DNA from: Bacteroidales bacterium
GTDB lineage: Bacteria; Bacteroidota; Bacteroidia; Bacteroidales; Paludibacteraceae
Reading direction: 5' to 3'
Assembly: GCA_012837685.1 (NCBI GenBank)
Contig: DUQS01000048.1
Span: 1 to 35,208 of the forward strand
Length of the DNA: 35,208 nt
Position numbers and translations under genes: made by a program. Below are positions 7,583 through 16,905 of this stretch, one piece after another; the first letter of the stretch is position 1, and every line of letters starts with the position of its first letter. The notes under the pieces were generated by a model. The model made no database searches. It had not been told where the DNA came from and was given only the letters and a program-made list of their open reading frames with translations.

Positions 7583-8818
7583 GTTTTTAGGAAATAAGAA
7601 AGGGATTTGATAACCGAGACCGAATTCAATAAATTCGGCTTTTTGCAAATGAGTTTTTAATGCCACATTAGCCGTCAATCCTTCCCAAACACGCACTTTA
7701 AAAGCCAATCGGAAATAGTTCCAACCGTCTTCGTCGTTGATTTTGTAGGTATAGAACATCGGACGTTCGTAGCCATATTTCGGATGCGGATTTGGATTAG
7801 CATTGCGTATGCCGTCGTAAAGGTAAAAACCCCAATCCAATTCGGCAGTAACGCGTCCCAAAATAAAATAGTTGGCAATGAAAAAACCGCACCGCCATTT
7901 ATTTGCCGCATTTTCGTTGGAAATAAAATAGCGTTTATAGTGTGTATGTTGATTGTAAATTTCACTACCGCGTTGACCTTGTTGCACAAAAACACCGTCG
8001 TAAAAAAGGTCTAAGCCAACGCCCAAAGCGTAAAAATTGCCAAGACGACCAGCTGTTGCCACATGCAGCGATGCAATGCCGTAACGCTTATTGTCGCGAT
8101 AGTAGAGTTCGCGCACACCGCCCGATGCCACAATGTCGAGAAACATATCGAACGGCAAATCTTTCGGTTGCACTTTAGCGGGCAACGTATATTTCGATGC
8201 TTTCGGCTGAAAACCGAAACCGACTTTACCGTACAAAATATTAAGACCTCCGTTGGGTTGTAAGATACTGCCGTTGCTCATGTGGTTGTAACCAAATTCC
8301 AATCCCATCGAAACGCCGCTTCCCAACTCAAAGCGCATATTAGTACCCGTCGAAAGATAGACATTGGCAATCGAACCGATAGTAGAATTGGCTGTAGCCG
8401 AATTGATGCCGTTCAACGTGTCACAATCGTTCCAAGTTTTTGTAAAAAAACTAACGCCCGCACCCACTTTATAATTAAGTTTGAAAACATTGGTACGCAC
8501 AATCGGCACCAGTACATACGGATAGACGGCAAACGCCTGCCCGAGAATTGACGGGTTCCCCAAATCCAATCCCACAAAACCCGCACCGATAGTAGGCAAT
8601 CCCCACCGCTGCTCCCAATCGTATTTGTCGCGGGGCAAAAACTCTACCGCTACCTCACCGCCGAAAATCGGTTTTTTTGCTGTCAATTCCAAGTTTTTAG
8701 AAATAGGCAAAATGTAACCACTATAAAAATCGGCTGTAATGCGATACGGAAACTCTTTGGCAAAAGCGGAAACCGCAACTGTAACTAACAGAAAAAAGAA
8801 GAAAAAACAGCGTTTCAT
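7562..8818 (-). CDS. Acyloxyacyl hydrolase / PagL-like outer-membrane protein
   Basis: This 418-residue protein has a signal peptide (hydrophobic residues 4-18, cleavage probably after AFA at 20). The first half resembles Bacteroidota acyloxyacyl hydrolases of the lipid A 3-O-deacylase (PagL) family. That enzyme removes an ester-linked acyl chain from lipid A in the outer membrane. The motif NHMSNGS (His179 and Ser181) followed by PNGGLN fits the family's His-Ser active site. I could not identify the acidic residue of the triad with certainty. Residues about 225-418 form a second aromatic-rich beta-strand segment with no motif I know. The start at 8818 is preferred to an in-frame ATG at 8878 because it gives a clean signal peptide and because the promoter at 8837-8866 lies between them. 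It is monocistronic and converges on the rnf operon. Confidence 0.75.
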   Translation of the reverse strand: MKRCFFFFFLLVTVAVSAFAKEFPYRITADFYSGYILPISKNLELTAKKPIFGGEVAVEFLPRDKYDWEQRWGLPTIGAGFVGLDLGNPSILGQAFAVYPYVLVPIVRTNVFKLNYKVGAGVSFFTKTWNDCDTLNGINSATANSTIGSIANVYLSTGTNMRFELGSGVSMGLEFGYNHMSNGSILQPNGGLNILYGKVGFGFQPKASKYTLPAKVQPKDLPFDMFLDIVASGGVRELYYRDNKRYGIASLHVATAGRLGNFYALGVGLDLFYDGVFVQQGQRGSEIYNQHTHYKRYFISNENAANKWRCGFFIANYFILGRVTAELDWGFYLYDGIRNANPNPHPKYGYERPMFYTYKINDEDGWNYFRLAFKVRVWEGLTANVALKTHLQKAEFIEFGLGYQIPFLFPKNKKVANK

Positions 8819-8836
8819 AAACAAAACTTTGCATCG

Positions 8837-8866
8837 CAAAGATAAGTAAAAATAAGAAATTTGCAA
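8837..8866 (-). promoter_or_regulatory. Promoter of the acyloxyacyl hydrolase gene
   Basis: The minus strand shows TATCTTTG (8837-8844) as -7 box, and 19 bases upstream a TTG (8864-8866) as partial -33 box. It supports the start codon at 8818. Confidence 0.6.
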
Positions 8867-8963
8867 TTTTATGCACATTTTCCCTTTTAAAAATTTTTCA
8901 ATTTTACAAACTTTACATTCATATTGACTGTTTTTCAGCGCTTTAAAAATTTTTATCGAGTTC

Positions 8964-8994
8964 TTGTTTAATTGATTTTTATTTTATAACTTTG
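8964..8994 (+). promoter_or_regulatory. Promoter of the phosphatase gene at 9087
   Basis: TAACTTTG (8987-8994) is a good -7 box, with TTG at 8964-8966 twenty bases upstream. The transcript would have an AT-rich leader of about 85 bases before the ATG at 9087. This promoter and the one at 8837-8866 are back to back in the 268-base gap between the two genes. Confidence 0.6.
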
Positions 8995-9086
8995 CATTAT
9001 ATTGTATAGCTTGTTGGGAAATGGCAGGCATTATTTTTCTTTAAATACTTTTTAATTTTTATTAATAATCTTAAATTTTTTATTTT

Positions 9087-12000
9087 ATGAAAAAAACAAA
9101 CATGATTAGCGTATTTTTTGCGCTTGTTTTTTGCGTATTTGGCTTTACAACTGCCAACGCACAACTTCCGGGACCCGGCGTGGACCCGAACTCAGTAATA
9201 ATGGACCACGGCATTGAAAGCGGTTCAATAACCGGCTGGAGAGCAACAAGTGTCGATCGCGGACAAACGCAATCCGTTACAGTAGCTGATGCTCAATTAG
9301 GCGACCCCATAAAATTCGGACGTTACGCCTTAAAGCTGACAGTGGACTACACCACCGCTCAGCCCGACCAAACCATCACCTCCGGTTTTATAACACAAAA
9401 CAACCAGATTGCCGGCAACTCAAGTTCGTCTTCGGGTACACGGCGCATCGGTTTCTGGTGCTATGTTTGTCCCGACCAACCCGGCATACAAGGTGCGTGG
9501 TTCCGTTGTAGCACCCGCCCAATAGGTGCTTCTTCGGGTATTAACCAAATCGATATGGTACCAAGCAGCATCAACTGGACCGGTTGGAAATATGTTTATG
9601 TAGATGTACCCGCCAATCACGAATTTCACCCGAGCAACGGTATTCGCATTATGGTGCTAAAAGGCTACCCCAACTACTTTATGAAAGGTTACCTTATTGC
9701 CGATAACATTCGTACTTACAGTCCCACCTATCCTGAAGATGTAACTCCGCCTACTATCAACACTTTTACAGCCAACGGTCAAGCGGTAACAGGTGAGTTT
9801 GACACCCGTTCTTTCACATTCGAAGCTACCTTCCAAGATGGTGGCTCTGTAGCTAGCGGTATGAACTATACAAAAACCAAAATTTCTATCGACGGCACCG
9901 ATTACAAACTGGGCGACACCGGATTTGCAATAGACTCTGTTAATAACAAAGTAACGCTTTCCGGCCTCAACCTGTCGAATGACACACATACTGCAACTGT
10001 CTATGTAGAAGATAGATTTGGTCACTTCAATACCAAAAGCGGCACGTTCACCGTCAATGCAACAGGAGGTTCCACCACTTTTTCAGTTGAACCGGATGCC
10101 AAAGCCAAAATTGGCAGACCTTTCCAATTAAAGATAAACACCAGTGATGCCACAGATGTAAAAAAACTGGAAATCGTTATGAACATTAACTCGTTCGGCA
10201 GCGTTGCTGCAACGGGCGGTATTGCTTTTGCTCCATCGGCTCAAAGCGGTAGCTCTTACAGTTACGATGCTTATACCGGCAACTTGACCATAACCATAAA
10301 TAACGACCCGGCAAGTGCTACATTCAACACATTGGCAACCGTTACTATAAACGTTAGTAAATACATTAGTGCTTCAGATGCACTGACCTGCACACCGGTA
10401 TCATCTAAAGCCACTTTTGCCAATGAAGAAACTTCACTCTTTACATTATTTACACAATTCAGTCGCCCAATAGAGGACTCCTACAAATTCACTGTATTAA
10501 AACGTATAGTAGGAGCCGGTGGCGAAGTGCAAACACTTGACCTTACAAACAACGTGCTACCCAACGCAAACGTTATTGTGGTAACCGAAAGTTTTGGAGC
10601 CGTAGAAACCGTGAATTCAGGTGCCGAAGGTATTGCTAAAAACATGACATTTACTTCAGCGGAACGCACTGTACGCATATTTGTGGAAAAGAACGGAGAC
10701 TATTCATACATGGAAACGGTACGTACGCTGGCACCCAAACTTACTGCTGCTCCCACCTACATACGTTCCGGCGTTACGGCTAATCCGAACACTTCAAAAA
10801 CAATTACTTGGATGGCAAATCCCGTTGCTTCGAATGACGCCGCTATTCTTAAATTGGCTAAAAAAGCCGACGGCGAAGCTGCGTTTAGAGAACACACAGG
10901 AACTACTCGTATTGCCGAATACAATGCTGTATCGGGATTAGGTGTTACTCGTTCGTTCAAAGTAACTGTGAATGGATTGACACCCGGAACCGAATACATT
11001 TACAAAGTGGGTGACGGTACAAACTGGTCGGCTACTCGCGAATTTACCACCACTATCAACGATAACAAATTTTCGTTCTGCATTTTCGGCGACGTACAGG
11101 GCACCAGCACAGGAGATATGGGACGCTTTGTTAGCGCTGCAAACATAATTGGCGGAATGACTGAAAAACCGGTATTGGGCATACAAGTGGGCGACTTCAA
11201 TGATAGCGACGACCGCTTCGATTTGATGTCACTTAACGGATATCTCGTAAATACCTGCGTTCCTTTCTCCAATATCAACTGGGCAGCAGGCTACGGTAAC
11301 CACGAATACATGGGCAATCCCGATGCCGATAATGTTAAGTTCTGGAACGGGCATCCATCACCTGAACCTTCAACCAAATACAATGCAGTAGCTGTTGGAA
11401 CAGGTTCGTACTATGTGGAAATAGGTAACTTACTGTTTATCAATCTTGACTGGGAACATCACGGTGTCGGTGGTAACGACTTTGGTACCGTAATGCAAGA
11501 ACAAGCCAAATATTTGGCGGAAATTCTTAAAAACAGCACCAAAACATGGAAAATAGTAAACATGCACTACCCCATCTATCCTGATGAATTTACTTCAGGT
11601 GCAAAAAATGTCTATCCTCCTGTTTTTGACCAATACGGTGTGCAGATGTTCCTATGTGGTCACGGACATACTTACCAGCGCGTACAAGTGAAAAACGGTG
11701 CCTATTTGGTTCCTGCCGATAACCGCCGTACATTTACTCCGGTAATAGGTGGAACAATCTATATGCAAGCCGGTGATATGAAAACTTCAAATGCACAAGG
11801 TCGCTGGTTCCATTGCGAAGTGGAAGGAAAGAAAATGACCGTAAACATTTACGATTACAACAATAACCGTATGAACGATGAAAGTTTTGTTCTCTATGCA
11901 AGTGAAATGGGACAAAGCACGGTTAATTTCGGTGTAGAAAGCGGTCAAGGCACTCTAAAAGCCACTGTTGACGGAAGTGAAATTGCAACAGGTAGCACCG

Positions 12001-12404
12001 TTAGCCAAACAAAACAGGTTACCTTTACCGCTACACCGGCCGGTGGTCAAGTGGTGAAAAACTGGAAAGTAAACGGTAAATTGATAGAGCAAGGTAACGT
12101 GCTGAAGCTCTATCCCGACGGAGATTTGACCGTAAATGTGATATTTGATTCGCCTACGGCTACACAAAACGTATTTGCACCCAATCTGAATGTCTATCCG
12201 AATCCTTTCAAGGAAACTTTCTATGTAGATGGCGCCGAAAGCGGCATTCTGAAAGTGATAGATATTACAGGAGCTACTGTTTACAGCCAAAAAGTTAATG
12301 GAACAACAACGTCCATCAACCTGAATGGCTTGGGTGCCGGAGCTTACTTCCTGCGCCTTGAAAGCAACGGCGAAGCAAAAGTTGTAAAACTAATGAAACA
12401 CTAA
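9087..12404 (+). CDS. Secreted purple-acid-phosphatase-like metallophosphoesterase with T9SS sorting domain
   Basis: This 1105-residue protein has a signal peptide (residues 1-25, ending ANA) and many domains. Residues about 30-215 look like a jelly-roll or carbohydrate-binding-like module. Residues about 330-450 form a cohesin-like beta domain. A fibronectin-like PAP N-terminal domain at about 555-655 ends in LTPGTEYIYKVGDG. The calcineurin-like phosphoesterase core at about 660-880 shows GDVQG, VGDFND, GNHEYMG, NMHYP and GHGHTYQR, so all metal-binding blocks are present. A small domain resembling bacterial InlB-type repeats follows (about 955-1025). The last 70 residues are a type A T9SS sorting domain with YPNPF and GAYFLRL. 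It probably hydrolyses phosphate esters at the cell surface or in the medium. It stands alone with its own promoter and terminator; the substrate is not evident. Confidence 0.88.
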   Translation: MKKTNMISVFFALVFCVFGFTTANAQLPGPGVDPNSVIMDHGIESGSITGWRATSVDRGQTQSVTVADAQLGDPIKFGRYALKLTVDYTTAQPDQTITSGFITQNNQIAGNSSSSSGTRRIGFWCYVCPDQPGIQGAWFRCSTRPIGASSGINQIDMVPSSINWTGWKYVYVDVPANHEFHPSNGIRIMVLKGYPNYFMKGYLIADNIRTYSPTYPEDVTPPTINTFTANGQAVTGEFDTRSFTFEATFQDGGSVASGMNYTKTKISIDGTDYKLGDTGFAIDSVNNKVTLSGLNLSNDTHTATVYVEDRFGHFNTKSGTFTVNATGGSTTFSVEPDAKAKIGRPFQLKINTSDATDVKKLEIVMNINSFGSVAATGGIAFAPSAQSGSSYSYDAYTGNLTITINNDPASATFNTLATVTINVSKYISASDALTCTPVSSKATFANEETSLFTLFTQFSRPIEDSYKFTVLKRIVGAGGEVQTLDLTNNVLPNANVIVVTESFGAVETVNSGAEGIAKNMTFTSAERTVRIFVEKNGDYSYMETVRTLAPKLTAAPTYIRSGVTANPNTSKTITWMANPVASNDAAILKLAKKADGEAAFREHTGTTRIAEYNAVSGLGVTRSFKVTVNGLTPGTEYIYKVGDGTNWSATREFTTTINDNKFSFCIFGDVQGTSTGDMGRFVSAANIIGGMTEKPVLGIQVGDFNDSDDRFDLMSLNGYLVNTCVPFSNINWAAGYGNHEYMGNPDADNVKFWNGHPSPEPSTKYNAVAVGTGSYYVEIGNLLFINLDWEHHGVGGNDFGTVMQEQAKYLAEILKNSTKTWKIVNMHYPIYPDEFTSGAKNVYPPVFDQYGVQMFLCGHGHTYQRVQVKNGAYLVPADNRRTFTPVIGGTIYMQAGDMKTSNAQGRWFHCEVEGKKMTVNIYDYNNNRMNDESFVLYASEMGQSTVNFGVESGQGTLKATVDGSEIATGSTVSQTKQVTFTATPAGGQVVKNWKVNGKLIEQGNVLKLYPDGDLTVNVIFDSPTATQNVFAPNLNVYPNPFKETFYVDGAESGILKVIDITGATVYSQKVNGTTTSINLNGLGAGAYFLRLESNGEAKVVKLMKH

Positions 12405-12429
12405 ATCAGTATTTCGCTCAAATAAAAAT

Positions 12430-12461
12430 GGGGAAGTCCAATTGGATTTCCCCGTTTTTTT
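12430..12461. terminator. Bidirectional terminator between the phosphatase gene and gldG
   Basis: A near-perfect palindrome (12430-12441 with 12442-12453, one mismatch pair) is followed by seven T residues on the plus strand. On the minus strand it is followed by a T-rich stretch. It lies between the two convergent genes and can serve both. Confidence 0.85.
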
Positions 12462-12504
12462 GTTGTACAAATTGAAAATACTTCTGGAGAATATGAAGAG
12501 AATT

Positions 12505-14187
12505 TTAAACCCTGTTTCTACGCCGACGCACCAAAAAATAAATGCCGCCGAAAGTTGCCAAAAACAACAACGGAACTAAAACATTGAACACTTGCCAATA
12601 GGTGCGGTAAGAAGTTGTTACGGCTTGATTGATAAGTCGCAACTTAATAGTGCGGTTGCGCAACTCCAACCAATTTTCATCGTCAGTAAGATAGAGCAGC
12701 GAATTGACAATAAAATTCCGATTACCGAACATCTGTTTTGTAACACGGTCGAAGCCTAACGGAACAATACCCGCAGAAGAACCTTTGTATTCAACATCGT
12801 TTCGTATCACATCGCCATCAGCCACTACTATCATACGCGTAGGCACGCTAATATCCTTTTTTGGAGCAGCATTGGTAATTTCGGGCGGCGTTATACGGTT
12901 AGTAAAAACAGACGGAAACGTTCCTTTCATCGCCACAGCCACAGGCTGATATTTTGTGTTAAAATAAGTCTGAGGGTCAATTTCGGGCATTGCCGCCATA
13001 TTTATTTCAGTCGGAGCGCGCGAAATACGAGTTGCATTGGAAGTTATCAGTAATACGTCCTTTTCTACATCGTTAGAATTATTGGTAAACTCCAGAGCAG
13101 AAGCAAAATTTGCCTTTACCTGCATACTATTTTTGGTAATGGGATGGTAAGGCGATGTTATCAACAACGGTGCATAAAACCACGGCAATGCTTCAAATTG
13201 AGCGGGCCGCCCTGCGGGTGCAACATTCACCGGCATATAAGCACACTGCATATCTTCCAGCACCGACGGCAATATGCGCACACCGTAACGAAAAAGCATA
13301 TCCTGCAAATTTACATCAAGCGGCAAAACGGGCGAAATGCCACTTTTCGATAGTGTTTTTTCAGAAAATTCAATGCCATCAATTAACCACATCACACAAC
13401 CGCCATTCATAAAATATTGGTCAATAATATATTTGTCGGTTTCCGAAAATTTATCTTTAGGTTGCGCCACCACAATGGCTTTATATTCATCCAACACAGC
13501 CGCATCGTAACCGATAACGCCTCTGTCCACCTGAAAATAGCGACTCAATGCCGATTCTGCATCATATACATATTGCTCGTCCAACTCGCCGTGCCCTTCG
13601 ATGAATGCAATTTTATCGACCGTTTTTTTAGACAAAGCACGAATGGCATCGGTCAATCGAAATTCCATATCTTCGATAGAATGTGCTATTAATTGCACTG
13701 TGGAAGTCTGCGAATTGTTTTCGAACAACGGAATAAGCAACGAATCACCGTGCATCACCACATGCGCCCAAGGGAACACCACCGATTGCGAAATTTTGCC
13801 GTTTTTTTCTTTACGCGCCACACTCAACCCCCGCATACCCTGCCGCTCCAACGCCAAGTAATTTTTCACACGTTCTTCATCGGAATTGGCAACAGACGGA
13901 TTAACAAACTCTAATTGTATTTTTTTTGACGAGTAGCTATTGAACTCTTCCACCATATTTTCCATAGCGTTTTTCAAATGGGCAATATTGGCATCGACAG
14001 AACCGCCCAAATAGCATACAATGTTGACCGGCGTATCTATCTGACCTATCAGTTGCTTGGTTTGCTTAGCGATGCTAAAACGTTTTTCCTGTGTTAAATC
14101 AATGCGGAACCAAAAAAAACAGGAAAGCACCGCTACTGCCGCTAATGATGCAAAAAACGCACATCTACGCTTGGTTTGTTTCTTCAT
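12505..14187 (-). CDS. gldG: GldG-like ABC-transporter auxiliary membrane protein
   Basis: This 560-residue protein has an N-terminal membrane helix (residues about 10-27) followed by IDLTQEKRFSIAKQTKQLI, a pattern typical of GldG proteins. A long extracytoplasmic region includes KIAFIEGHGELD, where the DUF4350/ABC_transp_aux fold begins. A C-terminal helix (about 537-555) comes before a basic tail. GldG is the auxiliary subunit of the GldFG membrane complex linked to gliding motility in Flavobacteriia. Its biochemical role is still unclear. The usual partner gene gldF is absent here: upstream is the HD phosphodiesterase gene, overlapping by 23 bases, and downstream is a terminator. The identification rests on N-terminal pattern and architecture. 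Confidence 0.75.
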   Translation of the reverse strand: MKKQTKRRCAFFASLAAVAVLSCFFWFRIDLTQEKRFSIAKQTKQLIGQIDTPVNIVCYLGGSVDANIAHLKNAMENMVEEFNSYSSKKIQLEFVNPSVANSDEERVKNYLALERQGMRGLSVARKEKNGKISQSVVFPWAHVVMHGDSLLIPLFENNSQTSTVQLIAHSIEDMEFRLTDAIRALSKKTVDKIAFIEGHGELDEQYVYDAESALSRYFQVDRGVIGYDAAVLDEYKAIVVAQPKDKFSETDKYIIDQYFMNGGCVMWLIDGIEFSEKTLSKSGISPVLPLDVNLQDMLFRYGVRILPSVLEDMQCAYMPVNVAPAGRPAQFEALPWFYAPLLITSPYHPITKNSMQVKANFASALEFTNNSNDVEKDVLLITSNATRISRAPTEINMAAMPEIDPQTYFNTKYQPVAVAMKGTFPSVFTNRITPPEITNAAPKKDISVPTRMIVVADGDVIRNDVEYKGSSAGIVPLGFDRVTKQMFGNRNFIVNSLLYLTDDENWLELRNRTIKLRLINQAVTTSYRTYWQVFNVLVPLLFLATFGGIYFLVRRRRNRV

Positions 14188-16231
14188 TGTTGGAAGTTTT
14201 TTTTAGTTCGGGATAGCTGATACGACTATGGTAAATATTTTTCAGTTTTGCTTTGAAAACTCCTTTTACCGTTTCTATGTTTTTGAAAGTTATCGGCGCA
14301 TTTTTGAACGAACCTTCGGCTATTTGAGCGTCAATAATAGAATCAACCAAATTATCTATTTCTTCTTCGGTGTGCTCTTTTAAACTCCGCGACGATGCTT
14401 CCACAGCATCTGCCATCATCAAAATAGCAGTTTCCTTTGTATTGGGCAACGGACCCGGATAGGTAAACCTCGCTTCGTTAATAGGCTGGTTAGGAAATTG
14501 ATTTTTGTACGAATTGTAGAAATAAGAAGCTTTTCTCTTCCCATGGTGCGTTTTGATAAAATCGATAATTTGGCGAGGCAAACCGTGTTTTTCAGCCAAC
14601 CGCACACCTTCGGCAACATGATTTATTACTACTTCGGCAGCTTTTTCAAACGGTAAATTCATCAACGGATTATAATTCACTTGATTTTCGACAAACAAAA
14701 TAGGATTGGTCAATTTACCAATATCGTGATAGAGCGCACCCGTACGCACCAACAATGTGTTGGCATTGATTTTTTTGGCAGCCTCTGTTGCCAAATTCGA
14801 CACTTGAAGCGAATGTTGGAAAGTGCCCGGAGCTTTTTCTGAAAATTCCGTCATTAGTTTGCTATTGATATTGGAAAGTTCTATCAGCGTAACATCCGAC
14901 AAAAAATCGAACGTCTTTTCAATTATATAGATAAAACCGTAAGCAAACAACAGCAACAGTCCATTTACCCCGAATGAAGCAAAATTCCACCAATCAATAT
15001 TTTCCAACGTACCGCTTTTCATCAGCATCAGTGCCAAATAGGTAAACGAATAGGTAAGAAAAATCCAAAAAGCCGTCTGTATCAGTTGCGAACGTTGTTC
15101 CATGTTTTTCAGCGTAGAAACCGCCACCATACCGACAATAATTTGTATGAGCACAAATTGATACGGATTAGGCATAACGAACGATGACAACAATACCGCC
15201 GTAATATGCTCGAACAGAGCTGTCCGTGAATCGAAAAACACGCGCACCATAATGGGCAGCAGAGCAAACGGCAAAATATACGGACTCAACGAAGTGTGAC
15301 GCATTGCCAAAGAAGCCATTGCCACCATTGCCACTAAAATCGCTAAGAAAAAGAGAAGACTTCTTGTTGAATAAAAAAACTTTGGACGAAACAAATAAAG
15401 GTAAAGCAAAAACAGACCCACAATAATAACAATAATCAATAGTTCGCCCACCACCATCAGATAAGTTTTTTGTTTCGATAAATGTTGTTGTTGCTCGGTG
15501 ATGATTTTCAGCGAATTGATAATTTTATAATCGTTTTCGGTTACTATTTCACCACGGTCAATAATGCGTTCACCCGCTTGTACCAAACCGTAAGTACGCG
15601 ACACAGTGCTTAACAATTCTTCTTTGACCTGTTCCGATTTTTTTTCGTCATAAATCAAGTTTTCAACAATGTAACGGTTCATGTTGAACGTGCGCAGTGT
15701 CTTTGTATCCATATCGGAAACATCTTGAAAAAGATAATCGTACGCTTCTATTGTGGTAAACACATCATCGATAGGACAAACTCCCGCCACAACATTTTTG
15801 GTAATTACGGAAATCTCTTTGACTCCAAAATCTTTCAGTTTTTCCAATTGAGTGAAATTGACAACGCCTTTGGCATAAATTTCTTTCAATCGCTTCGCCA
15901 CAAATGCGTGCAAACGAGCATCCAATTTATTATCTGTTTCTTCGGAAAACTTATCTAGTTGTTCTTTGGCGCAATCGCCATTCAAATTGAAATACGGAAC
16001 AAATTTGGTCAATAGGCTATCTTCTTCCTTTTTTATCTCTTTATCGGATTTGTATATGGGAAAATCAAACGAAGCCGTCAGCAATTCATATTGCCACGGT
16101 CTGCCAACCTCAAATGTATATCCAAAATTTTTGGCGCGAGGCATAAAATAGAAAATGATGCCGAGCGAACAAATTACCGCCACTATTTTTATTGCCAACG
16201 TGAACGATTGCTGTGTAAATTTATGTTTCAT
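14165..16231 (-). CDS. pgpH: PgpH-like 7TM HD-domain c-di-AMP phosphodiesterase
   Basis: This 688-residue protein has an N-terminal helix (about 11-30), an extracytoplasmic 7TMR-HD domain (about 31-255), a block of seven membrane helices (about 257-440) and a cytoplasmic HD domain (about 465-640). Metal ligands are visible as His473 (FQHS), His502-Asp503 in YHDIGK, His538, His562-His563 and Asp608 in MMADAVEA. In Listeria and other bacteria PgpH degrades cyclic di-AMP, and Bacteroidota homologues share this architecture. Nucleotide specificity here is inferred from the family. The start at ATG 16231 is chosen over one at 16261 because the -7 box at 16259-16266 lies between them. It forms a two-gene operon with gldG. 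Confidence 0.88.
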   Translation of the reverse strand: MKHKFTQQSFTLAIKIVAVICSLGIIFYFMPRAKNFGYTFEVGRPWQYELLTASFDFPIYKSDKEIKKEEDSLLTKFVPYFNLNGDCAKEQLDKFSEETDNKLDARLHAFVAKRLKEIYAKGVVNFTQLEKLKDFGVKEISVITKNVVAGVCPIDDVFTTIEAYDYLFQDVSDMDTKTLRTFNMNRYIVENLIYDEKKSEQVKEELLSTVSRTYGLVQAGERIIDRGEIVTENDYKIINSLKIITEQQQHLSKQKTYLMVVGELLIIVIIVGLFLLYLYLFRPKFFYSTRSLLFFLAILVAMVAMASLAMRHTSLSPYILPFALLPIMVRVFFDSRTALFEHITAVLLSSFVMPNPYQFVLIQIIVGMVAVSTLKNMEQRSQLIQTAFWIFLTYSFTYLALMLMKSGTLENIDWWNFASFGVNGLLLLFAYGFIYIIEKTFDFLSDVTLIELSNINSKLMTEFSEKAPGTFQHSLQVSNLATEAAKKINANTLLVRTGALYHDIGKLTNPILFVENQVNYNPLMNLPFEKAAEVVINHVAEGVRLAEKHGLPRQIIDFIKTHHGKRKASYFYNSYKNQFPNQPINEARFTYPGPLPNTKETAILMMADAVEASSRSLKEHTEEEIDNLVDSIIDAQIAEGSFKNAPITFKNIETVKGVFKAKLKNIYHSRISYPELKKTSNNEETNQA

Positions 16232-16258
16232 GCTTTTTTGTATTAACAGTATTAAATG

Positions 16259-16266
16259 CAAAAATA
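16259..16266 (-). promoter_or_regulatory. Probable -7 box of the pgpH-gldG operon
   Basis: The minus strand reads TATTTTTG, fitting TAnnTTTG, 27 bases before the ATG at 16231. No clear -33 box was found. Confidence 0.45.
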
Positions 16267-16319
16267 CAGTTTTTTTTTGAATAACCTTAAAAGTTCAGCT
16301 TTAAATGGGCAAAAAAATG

Positions 16320-16327
16320 TATCTTTG
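16320..16327 (+). promoter_or_regulatory. -7 box of the hpt-adk-obgE transcript
   Basis: TATCTTTG matches the Bacteroidota -7 consensus exactly, 27 bases before the hpt ATG. It is divergent from the pgpH promoter 54 bases away. A -33 box is not obvious. Confidence 0.55.
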
Positions 16328-16354
16328 CAAGGTATTTAAAAAATTAATTGCGAT

Positions 16355-16894
16355 ATGAAAAAAGTTCAAATTTTAGACAAGAAATTTGCGCTCAGCATTC
16401 CCGAGAAAAAAATACAAGAAGCAATTAAAACCATTTCGGAACAAATAAATACGGATTTTAAAAACAGAAACCCGCTTTTTGTCAGTATCCTAAACGGCTC
16501 TTTTATGTTTGCTTCCGACCTGATTAAGCAAATTACTATTCCCTCGGAAATCACTTTCATTAAAGTGGCTTCTTACACCAACACACAAAGCACAGGCGTG
16601 GTAACAGAAATTTTTGGACTTGACCACGATGTGGAAAATCGTCCCGTCATTATAGTAGAAGACATTGTGGATTCGGGATTGACCATGCAGAAAATTATTG
16701 AACAACTGCGCTCGCATGGTGCAGAAGAGCTTTATGTGGCAACACTGCTCTTAAAACCGGATGCACTGCGCTTTAAAGTTCCTTTGGATTATGTTGCTCT
16801 GCGTATTCCGAACGAATTCATCGTTGGATACGGATTAGATTACAACGGTTACGGACGTAACTTGCGAGACATCTACACCTTGATGCCCGAATAA
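16355..16894 (+). CDS. hpt: Hypoxanthine phosphoribosyltransferase
   Basis: This 179-residue cytoplasmic enzyme makes IMP or GMP from hypoxanthine or guanine and PRPP. The PRPP-binding signature VIIVEDIVDSGLTM is at about residues 93-106. The segments LNGSFMFASDLI near the N-terminus and DYVALRIPNEFIVGYGLDY near the C-terminus are typical of the HPRT family. It is first in a run with adk and obgE, a neighbourhood common in Bacteroidales. The gap to adk is 11 bases. Confidence 0.95.
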   Translation: MKKVQILDKKFALSIPEKKIQEAIKTISEQINTDFKNRNPLFVSILNGSFMFASDLIKQITIPSEITFIKVASYTNTQSTGVVTEIFGLDHDVENRPVIIVEDIVDSGLTMQKIIEQLRSHGAEELYVATLLLKPDALRFKVPLDYVALRIPNEFIVGYGLDYNGYGRNLRDIYTLMPE

Positions 16895-16905
16895 AAACGA
16901 CTATC

